Source: an uncultured Altererythrobacter sp. (lineage in GTDB: Bacteria; Pseudomonadota; Alphaproteobacteria; Sphingomonadales; Sphingomonadaceae). Taken from it: DNA of 5,482 bases. Shown here one piece after another: positions 1 through 5,114 of this stretch. Position numbers and translations under genes: made by a program. The stretch spans positions 1 to 5,482 of the forward strand of contig CAMPIA010000099.1 of assembly GCA_946886175.1 (NCBI GenBank), given 5' to 3'. Position 1 is the stretch's first letter. Every line of letters starts with the position of its first letter. The notes under the pieces were generated by a model. The model saw nothing but the letters and a program-made list of their open reading frames with translations, did not search any database and had not been told where the DNA came from.

Positions 1-801
1 GATCTGATCGTCATACCGGCACGGTACGGGTCGACCCGGCTGCCCGGAAAGCCGCTGATCCCCATAGCCGGTCGCACGCTGCTCGAACGCGTCTGGGCCA
101 ACGCTCGGGAAGCGGCGCTGCTCGCGGGCGACTGCGCGGTAGTGGTCGCGACGGACGACGAGCGAATCGCCGATCATGCCGGGCAGCTTGGCGCCGAAGT
201 CGTGCGGACCTCATCCGCGCTGGATTGCGGCTCGGCCCGGGCGCGCGCGGCCGCACGCCAGCGGGCCCGCGTTCCCGATCGCGTCGTCTGCCTGCAGGGC
301 GATGCGCCTTTCATCACGCCGAAGATCGTGGCCGCGATGGTGGACGCGCTCCGGCGAGGCGAGGCCGATGTCGCAACGCCCGTCTATCGACTGGACTGGA
401 ACCAGCTCGATCGTTTGCGCGCGCACAAGCGTTCGACGCCGTTCAGCGGCACGACCTGCCTGCGCGATGCCCAGGGCCGGGCGCTGTGGTTTTCGAAGAC
501 TATCCTCCCCGCGATTCGCCACGAAGCGCTGTTGCGCAAAGAGGCGAAGTCGCCGGTCTGGCAGCACCTGGGCCTCTACGCCTACACGATGAAGGCGCTC
601 GACTGGTTCGCAGACACCCCGCCGGGCGTTTACGAGGAACTGGAAGGGCTCGAGCAACTCCGATTCCTCGAAAACGGCTGGTCCGTCGCCACGATCGCGG
701 TCGATCCGCCGGAACACGCGTCTTCCGGCATCGACACGGCAGCCGACGTCGCGCTCGCCGAGGAAGCCATCGCCCGGTTCGGCGATCCGTTTCCCGGGTG
801 A
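1..801 (+). CDS. kdsB: 3-deoxy-manno-octulosonate cytidylyltransferase (CMP-Kdo synthetase), 5'-truncated
   Basis: Transfers CMP from CTP to the sugar acid Kdo in the cytoplasm, giving the CMP-Kdo donor used for lipopolysaccharide or for the Kdo linker of group-2-type capsules. The reading frame is open from base 1, and 266 residues are visible. The first ones (IPARYGSTRLPGKPL, visible residues 5-19) are the family's N-terminal nucleotide-binding signature, so only a handful of codons and the start are missing. Other family marks are the QGDAP loop (99-103, D101 a likely metal ligand), WQHLGLYAY (187-195), LEGLEQLRFLENG (214-226) and SGID (242-245, D245 the likely second metal ligand). Total length fits the family. 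One oddity: the usual H-x-S-G-T-D-R-like stretch reads LDCGSAR (74-80). The downstream KpsC gene suggests a capsule-dedicated copy (kpsU role). A cytidylyltransferase for a Kdo-like sugar, such as an 8-amino derivative, is a possible alternative. The family call is firm; the exact substrate is inferred. Confidence 0.9.
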   Translation, partial: DLIVIPARYGSTRLPGKPLIPIAGRTLLERVWANAREAALLAGDCAVVVATDDERIADHAGQLGAEVVRTSSALDCGSARARAAARQRARVPDRVVCLQGDAPFITPKIVAAMVDALRRGEADVATPVYRLDWNQLDRLRAHKRSTPFSGTTCLRDAQGRALWFSKTILPAIRHEALLRKEAKSPVWQHLGLYAYTMKALDWFADTPPGVYEELEGLEQLRFLENGWSVATIAVDPPEHASSGIDTAADVALAEEAIARFGDPFPG

Positions 802-833
802 TCGGCGTCTTTCCGGTCTGCGCGAGAGCCGCT

Positions 834-838
834 AGGGG
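834..838 (+). promoter_or_regulatory. Ribosome binding site of the histidine-phosphatase gene
   Basis: AGGGG lies six bases before the ATG at 845. It supports this start in the 43-base gap after the kdsB stop. No convincing promoter or terminator is seen in the gap, which fits read-through from kdsB. Confidence 0.6.
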
Positions 839-844
839 CGTTGG

Positions 845-1456
845 ATGTTCGTGGTCGTCCGTCATGGGAACACTTTCGCCCCCGGGGAGACGCCGCGCCG
901 GATCGGCGCGCGCACGGACCTGCCGCTGACCGCGGCAGGGATCGAGCAGGCGCGGGCGCTGGGCCAGCGCTTTGCCGATCGCGGGTGGGAATTTGCGCAG
1001 GCGCTCGTCTCGCCGCTGCGCCGGACGCGCGAGACCGCGGCGGCGATCCTGGCGGCCCAGCCCACCCCGGCGCCGACGCCGCAAGCCGCCACTTTCCTGC
1101 GCGAGATCGATCATGGACCCGACGAAGGCGCGACCGAAGCTGCGGTCCTCGCCCGTGTGGGGCGCTCCGCTCTCGATGCCTGGGATAGCCGCGCCGAGCC
1201 GCCGCCCGGATGGGTCGTGGAAGGGGAGGAGCGCCAGATCGCGTGGCGGCGGTTGTTCGCACGAGACGCTTCGATTGGCCCCGTGCTTCTCGTCACCAGC
1301 AATGGTGCGGCGCGGTTCGCCTTGCTGGCAGAGCCCGAGTTGCGCGAGGCGGCCGCCACGCTCCCGTGCTTGAAACTCGCGACCGGTAGCTACGGAGTGA
1401 TAGCGCGCGATGCAGCGGGCGTGCTGGAGATTCGGGCATGGAACGAGACGCCGTGA
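845..1456 (+). CDS. Histidine phosphatase (phosphoglycerate-mutase-like) family protein in capsule operon
   Basis: A 203-residue cytoplasmic protein of the histidine phosphatase superfamily, with no signal peptide or membrane segment. The start is set by the AGGGG at 834-838 and by the RHGNT motif (residues 6-10, H7 the expected phosphate-accepting His) falling right at the N terminus, as usual. SPLRRTRETA (56-65) is the conserved S-x-L-x-R-T-x-x-T-A motif. EIDHGPDEG (87-95) matches the E-[IL]-x-x-G-x-x-E-G loop that carries the acidic residue. The next block, normally V-S-H-G with the second catalytic His, reads VTSNG (150-154), so that His appears to be absent. The gene sits between kdsB and kpsC and overlaps kpsC by 19 bases, so it is probably co-translated with it. 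A role on a phosphorylated intermediate of capsule or Kdo metabolism is an inference. A regulatory or non-catalytic protein is equally possible. The family call is strong; the substrate is unknown. Confidence 0.85.
   Translation: MFVVVRHGNTFAPGETPRRIGARTDLPLTAAGIEQARALGQRFADRGWEFAQALVSPLRRTRETAAAILAAQPTPAPTPQAATFLREIDHGPDEGATEAAVLARVGRSALDAWDSRAEPPPGWVVEGEERQIAWRRLFARDASIGPVLLVTSNGAARFALLAEPELREAAATLPCLKLATGSYGVIARDAAGVLEIRAWNETP
1426..1430 (+). promoter_or_regulatory. Ribosome binding site deciding the kpsC start
   Basis: GGAGA lies seven bases before the ATG at 1438, inside the end of the phosphatase gene. It favours ATG 1438 over the in-frame GTG at 1453, which would give a neat GTGA four-base overlap with the upstream stop but lacks so well placed a Shine-Dalgarno sequence. 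Confidence 0.5.
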
Positions 1457-3177
1457 CAGCTTCTCCCGCCCCGCCACTGTTACGCATGCCGCCATTTCCG
1501 GGAGCGGACGAGCCGCTGGCGCGCCCCCCCGGGATCGCCGCCGCCACTCCGGATCTGTCGCGAAGCGCGCTGTTCGAAGCCGTGCGCGGCGCCAGAGTCG
1601 GCGGACGATTCTGGGCGGATCCCGCGCATCTCGCCCGGAAGGCGGACATCGTCCTGCGGCCGCGGACCCGCGCCGATCTGACCGAACTGGCGCCCCGGCA
1701 GAGTGGGCAGGGGGTGCTGTGGATTGCGGCACATCGCGGGCTTCATGCCCCGGTCGAGCGACTGGCCCGGGAAAGCGCGGCGGATTGGCGCGGCGACGTC
1801 GATCCCTGGTCGGTGCTGCCGGGCGCCGGCTGTCTGGTGGCGCACGGCGACGACGAATGGGTCGCGATCGCGCGAATAGCGGGAATTCCCGTCCGCATCG
1901 TCTCTCCAGGCCCTTTCGGCCACCCCGACGAGGGAGACGATACGCTCGACGAGCGGGCCTTGGCCGCCTTGGCCGGGCCGATGCCCGATCCGTTCGGCGA
2001 TGGCTTTCTTGGCCCGCGCGATGCGATCGGCCTGCTGTCGGAATGGCGCCGGGTCATCGATTCCAACCGCGGTGGGCCGGGCCAGACGATCGTTGCCGTC
2101 TGCGGCATGGCCTGGTGGAAGAAGGCTGAAATCCGCCGCTTTCTCTGGACGCCCGGCACGTCGCTGCGGTTTGTCTCGAGCGCGCGCCGCGCGCTCGACG
2201 TCGCCAGCGCGAATGGAGGTGCGCTGGCCGTCTGGCCCTCGCGCGTGTCGCCGAAGCTGATCGCGATGGCGAAAGGCAGGGGTGTGCCGCTGGTCCGGGT
2301 CGAAGACGGTTTCGTGCGCTCGGTGGGCCTTGGCAGCGATCTGGTGCCGCCTGCCTCGATCGTCGTCGACCGCCAGGGCATCCATTTCGACCCCACGGGA
2401 CCGAGCGACCTCGAGACGATCCTCGCGCAGACCCGTTTCGAGCCGGAGCTGCTCGCCCGCGCGCGCCGGCTGGTCGATCGCATAGTGACGGCCGGGATAA
2501 GCAAATACGCCTCCGGCGACGGCCAAACCGATGGCTTGCCGGTCCGGCTCTCCAGCGTGCGGCGGGTGCTGGTTCCGGGCCAGGTCGAAGACGACATGTC
2601 GGTCCTCGCAGGAGGAGGAGGGCTTGCGTCGAACCTCGAACTGCTGCGCAGGGCCCGTGCGCTCGAGCCCGATGCCGAAATCTGGTGGCGCCCCCATCCC
2701 GATGTCGAGGCGGGTCATCGCAATGGCTCGATCCCCGACGAGGCCGCCCTGGGCTATGCGGATCGGATCGTGCGGGGAGGGGGCATAGCTCCGCTGCTGG
2801 AAAGGGTCGATGCGGTGCATGTTCTCACCTCGCTCACCGGATTCGAGGCGTTGCTGCGTGGGTGCGACGTCACCTGCCACGGCACGCCGTTCTATGCCGG
2901 CTGGGGCCTCACCCGGGATCTCGGCGAGGTGCCCCCCGGGCGCGGCCGCACACTGTCGCTGGAGGAATTGACCGCCGGTGTGTTGATTCTCTACCCCCGC
3001 TATCTGGATCCTGTCACACTATTGCCGTGCCCGCCCGAGATTCTGGTGCAGCGAATGGCTCAGAACCACGCGGTGAACCGGCAGGGCTGGATCGGTCCGG
3101 TGCGCCGTATCCAGGGCCGGATCATGGCGCGGCTGCGAAGCCGAGGGAGCAACGAGTCGCGGGGCGTGCATCGATGA
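1438..3177 (+). CDS. kpsC: KpsC-type capsular polysaccharide beta-Kdo transferase, single intact module
   Basis: Cytoplasmic-side retaining transferase that adds beta-Kdo from CMP-Kdo to the (lyso)phosphatidylglycerol-linked acceptor of Kdo-dependent capsules. It has 579 residues, against roughly 675 for the two-module E. coli KpsC (length from memory). Residues about 220-540 form one complete module: GMAWWKK (223-229), RVEDGFVRSVGLGSD (287-301), LVPGQVEDD (378-386), RPHPDV (418-423), TSLTGFEALLRG (464-475), CHGTPFYAGWGLT (480-492) and YPRYLDP (519-525). By recalled comparison, these resemble the C-terminal (GT107) module of E. coli KpsC more than its N-terminal (GT99) one. Residues about 40-215 are not a second full module. 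They look like a shortened, degenerate lobe (DPWSVL 122-127, AGIPVRI 148-154, DPFGDGF 184-190). The start is ATG 1438. The gene overlaps the upstream one by 19 bases and the downstream one by 4 (ATGA), showing tight coupling. The C-terminal 35 residues are basic and may contact the membrane. Confidence 0.92.
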   Translation: MERDAVTASPAPPLLRMPPFPGADEPLARPPGIAAATPDLSRSALFEAVRGARVGGRFWADPAHLARKADIVLRPRTRADLTELAPRQSGQGVLWIAAHRGLHAPVERLARESAADWRGDVDPWSVLPGAGCLVAHGDDEWVAIARIAGIPVRIVSPGPFGHPDEGDDTLDERALAALAGPMPDPFGDGFLGPRDAIGLLSEWRRVIDSNRGGPGQTIVAVCGMAWWKKAEIRRFLWTPGTSLRFVSSARRALDVASANGGALAVWPSRVSPKLIAMAKGRGVPLVRVEDGFVRSVGLGSDLVPPASIVVDRQGIHFDPTGPSDLETILAQTRFEPELLARARRLVDRIVTAGISKYASGDGQTDGLPVRLSSVRRVLVPGQVEDDMSVLAGGGGLASNLELLRRARALEPDAEIWWRPHPDVEAGHRNGSIPDEAALGYADRIVRGGGIAPLLERVDAVHVLTSLTGFEALLRGCDVTCHGTPFYAGWGLTRDLGEVPPGRGRTLSLEELTAGVLILYPRYLDPVTLLPCPPEILVQRMAQNHAVNRQGWIGPVRRIQGRIMARLRSRGSNESRGVHR

Positions 3178-4367
3178 CCGGGCCGATCCTCGATATCTCG
3201 CGGCTCATATCGCGCGTTCGATATTCCACCCCGACCGGCGTGGACCGGGTGGAGATGGCCTATGCCCGGGGTCTCCTGCGGCTCTATGGCGAGGGCCTGG
3301 CGTTCGCCGCGGTCCATCCCTCGGGCGTCTACGGGCGCCTTTCGCGCAAGGCTGCGCTCGATTATCTCGACGAACTCGATCGCCGCTGGTCGCGCGAGAG
3401 CCGCGGGCAACACCGGCTTCTGTCGTCGGCGGTCGCGCACTGGCTGGCGGCCTTGCTGCCCAGGCGCGCCGGAATTGGGTCGGGCGGCGTCTATGTGCAG
3501 GTGTCGCCCCATCATCTCACGCGCGAAGGGCAAGTCCGCCGGATCCTGGCGCGCGAGCAGGCGCGCTTCGTGTGCATGGTGCACGATCTGGTGCCGATCG
3601 AATATCCCGAATATGCGCGGCCGGGCGGCGCGGCGCTCCACGAACGCCGGATGGAAACGGTCGCGAAGCTCGCCGACGCGGTGATCGTCAATTCGGCGGC
3701 GACGGGGGCCTCCTTCGCGCGCTGGGCGGAACAACGCGGATCGCCGCCGCCGCCGATCCACGTTGCGCTGCTGGGAACCGAAGCGGTGGCCGATGCGTCA
3801 CCCACGCCCTCGTCCGACGGGAGGCCCTATTTCGTGTGTCTGGGCACGATCGAGCCGCGCAAGAACCATTTGCTGCTGCTCCATGTCTGGCGCCGTCTGG
3901 CGGAATCGCTTCCCCACGAAGCCGTTCCGCGGCTGATCGTGGTGGGACGCAGAGGGTGGGAGAACGAGCAAGTCGTCGACATGCTCGAGCGGTGCCCGGC
4001 GCTGTCGCCGCACGTGACCGAGGTGAACCATTGTCCCGACAGCGAACTGGCCGGGCTGGTTCGCGGCGCTCGCGCGCTGCTGATGCCATCGTTTGCCGAA
4101 GGATATGGCATGCCGGTGGCGGAGGCCCTCTCGGTGGGCACGCCGGTGATCGCCAGCGACATCGCCGCGCATCGCGAGGTGGGCGGGGTGGTGCCGGATT
4201 TTCGCGACCCGCTGGACGGACCGGCCTGGCAGCACGCCATTCTCGACCATGCCCGGCGCGGCCCGCTCTACCGCGAACAGATCGCGCGGCTGCCGCAGCG
4301 CCCCGCGCTCGATTGGGACGCGCATATGGCGATCGCGGCGAGGGTGGTCGAAGGCCTTATGCCCTGA
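3174..4367 (+). CDS. GT4-family glycosyltransferase
   Basis: A 397-residue, GT-B-fold, probably retaining glycosyltransferase using a nucleotide sugar at the inner face of the membrane. The N-terminal acceptor lobe includes TGVDRV (21-26), HDLVPIEYPEY (137-147) and VNSAATGASF (172-181). The C-terminal donor lobe carries LGTIEPRKNH (223-232), VVGRRGWENE (256-265) and PSFAEGYGMPVAEALSVGTP (305-324), where E309 and E317 form the E-x7-E motif of GT4. No membrane segments are seen. The ATG at 3174 overlaps the kpsC stop as ATGA. The frame is open as far back as about 2685, but that stretch is a shadow of kpsC, and protein similarity begins at this ATG (MTGPILDISR). Only a weak GGGG (3161-3164) precedes it, so translation probably depends on coupling. 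Next to kpsC, it likely adds a sugar onto the Kdo linker or into the capsule repeat. Donor and linkage cannot be read from the sequence. Confidence 0.88.
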   Translation: MTGPILDISRLISRVRYSTPTGVDRVEMAYARGLLRLYGEGLAFAAVHPSGVYGRLSRKAALDYLDELDRRWSRESRGQHRLLSSAVAHWLAALLPRRAGIGSGGVYVQVSPHHLTREGQVRRILAREQARFVCMVHDLVPIEYPEYARPGGAALHERRMETVAKLADAVIVNSAATGASFARWAEQRGSPPPPIHVALLGTEAVADASPTPSSDGRPYFVCLGTIEPRKNHLLLLHVWRRLAESLPHEAVPRLIVVGRRGWENEQVVDMLERCPALSPHVTEVNHCPDSELAGLVRGARALLMPSFAEGYGMPVAEALSVGTPVIASDIAAHREVGGVVPDFRDPLDGPAWQHAILDHARRGPLYREQIARLPQRPALDWDAHMAIAARVVEGLMP

Positions 4368-4388
4368 ACGAAAACCGGATCGGTCGGC

Positions 4389-5000
4389 TCAGCGCTTGAG
4401 CGAATCGGTCCGGCTGCCGAACACACGGTCCCAGTGCAGGCCGGTGATGGCGTAATTGGCGTCGGCATCGAAGTAGTGATGGCGCATGTGATGACGCTTG
4501 AGCGCACGCAGGACGCCCCGGCGCATCGGCCATTGATGGCAGGCGTAATGCACCAGATCGTAAATCACATAGCCGATCATGAAACCCATGAAGGCCCAGG
4601 TGCCCGCGGCGCCGGCCACGCCGACGATCGCGGCCCAGATGCACAGGGCGATCGGCACGCTGAGCAACGGCGGCATGAGATTGCGCAACGGATCTCGCGG
4701 CTGGGCATGGTGGTTGCCATGCAGCACGAAGACCAGCCAGTTGATCACCCGCCACCGGCTTTTCATATGAAACAGGTAGCGGTGCACCGCATATTCGAAC
4801 AGCGACCACGCGATCAAGCCGGCGACGACCAGCGCCAACCCCTCAAGCGGCGATACCGCTCCCCACCCCACTACCGCGACCAGGCAGAGCAGCACGCTCC
4901 ACACGATCGCAAACCAGTGTACGGGGAAGACGGTCAGTCTTTCGAGCCAGGCTGTTTCGAAAAGACTCAACCGTTTGAAAGGTGCGTTACGAGCGGTCAT
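4389..5000 (-). CDS. Fatty acid hydroxylase superfamily protein, fatty acid 2-hydroxylase (FA2H/Scs7)-like
   Basis: A 203-residue integral-membrane di-iron hydroxylase. Hydrophobic stretches lie at about residues 26-46, 53-70, 112-130 and 133-150. The histidine clusters that bind iron are all present: HRYLFH (73-78), HGNHH (94-98) followed by QPRDPLRNLMPP (100-111), HYACH (151-155) and HHMRHHY (170-176). WDRVFGS (190-196) closes the domain. The H-x4-H, H-G-x-H-H and P-x-D-x-x-R-x-x-x-P-P pattern is that of the catalytic domain of Scs7/FA2H, which hydroxylates fatty acyl chains at C-2. The cytochrome b5 domain of the eukaryotic enzymes is absent. In a sphingomonad it could make the 2-hydroxy fatty acid of glycosphingolipids, though that substrate is inferred. 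A carotenoid or sterol-type hydroxylase of the same superfamily is less likely. It is convergent with the capsule genes (21 bases between stops), so it is a separate transcription unit. The ATG at 5000 is the only start that keeps the N-terminal membrane segments. A weak GAGA lies nine bases before it. Confidence 0.88.
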   Translation of the reverse strand: MTARNAPFKRLSLFETAWLERLTVFPVHWFAIVWSVLLCLVAVVGWGAVSPLEGLALVVAGLIAWSLFEYAVHRYLFHMKSRWRVINWLVFVLHGNHHAQPRDPLRNLMPPLLSVPIALCIWAAIVGVAGAAGTWAFMGFMIGYVIYDLVHYACHQWPMRRGVLRALKRHHMRHHYFDADANYAITGLHWDRVFGSRTDSLKR

Positions 5001-5013
5001 CGTTTCAAGTCTC

Positions 5014-5036
5014 GACAGAATACAGGTAATTCTGTC
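5014..5036. promoter_or_regulatory. Operator-like perfect palindrome (8-7-8)
   Basis: GACAGAAT (5014-5021) and ATTCTGTC (5029-5036) are perfect inverted repeats around a 7-base centre. The right arm overlaps the TTGACA of the - strand, and the site starts 14 bases before the hydroxylase ATG. Size and position suit a dimeric repressor of the TetR or similar class acting on the hydroxylase, and perhaps on the divergent gene. No run of T follows, so it is not a terminator. The regulator is not in the window. Confidence 0.55.
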
Positions 5037-5038
5037 AA
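5033..5038 (-). promoter_or_regulatory. Candidate -35 element for the hydroxylase gene
   Basis: A perfect TTGACA on the - strand. With 17-base spacing the -10 hexamer would be TCGAGA (5015-5010), a poor match. The transcript would then begin at or beside the ATG at 5000, making it nearly leaderless. The call rests on the hexamer only. Confidence 0.35.
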
Positions 5039-5114
5039 GTCACGTGGCCTGATGAAGCGATGAAATAGTTTTTGGTTCGCGGCGGACGGTGGCGAATGTG
5101 GCGGTACGGACACA

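Larger units (their letters stand above)
5005..5041. repeat. Short direct repeat TCAAGTC, two copies 30 bases apart
   Basis: TCAAGTC occurs at 5005-5011 and again at 5035-5041, bracketing the palindrome. The 30-base step is close to three helical turns, so both copies would face the same side of the DNA. It could be part of a regulator site, but a 7-base repeat can also arise by chance. Confidence 0.3.
5001..5114. other. Divergent intergenic (promoter) region
   Basis: These 114 bases between the starts of the hydroxylase (-) and the dehydrogenase (+) are clearly richer in A+T than the genes. They must hold the promoters of both genes. On the - strand a TTGACA (5038-5033) is a perfect -35 hexamer within the alphaproteobacterial form CTTGAC, but no good -10 follows at 16-18 bases. 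For the + gene I see no convincing -35/-10 pair. The ATG at 5052 runs into a stop after three codons and is not a gene start. Confidence 0.6.

Noticed and set aside
1453..1456. GTG at 1453 as the kpsC start, giving a four-base GTGA overlap
   Set aside because: It is possible, but the GGAGA at 1426-1430 is ideally spaced for ATG 1438, which was preferred. The two starts differ by only five residues, with no effect on domains.
2611..2622. GGAGGAGGAGGG run inside kpsC resembling a strong Shine-Dalgarno sequence
   Set aside because: It encodes the Gly-rich stretch after residue 390, and no plausible start codon with a protein-like frame follows at the right distance.
1480..2880. Long open frame on the - strand (about 466 codons) opposite kpsC
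   Set aside because: It has no recognisable domain, and the + strand of the same DNA encodes an unmistakable KpsC. Long antisense frames are expected in G+C-rich coding DNA. The same holds for the - strand frame at 500-1732.
2685..3173. N-terminal extension of the GT4 frame into kpsC
   Set aside because: The frame is open but the translated extension is Arg/Gly/Pro-rich and unlike any glycosyltransferase. The real protein begins at the ATGA overlap at 3174.
4387..4401. Small hairpin (GCTCA-gcgct-TGAGC) at the convergent gene ends as a terminator
   Set aside because: The stem has only five base pairs with no T-run on either strand, and it overlaps the hydroxylase stop codon. It is too weak to call a terminator.
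4434..5063. Histidine-rich + strand open frame (about 209 codons) opposite the hydroxylase
   Set aside because: Its composition is a shadow of the antisense hydroxylase codons. It shows no motif and no ribosome site, and the - strand product has complete di-iron His clusters and membrane segments.
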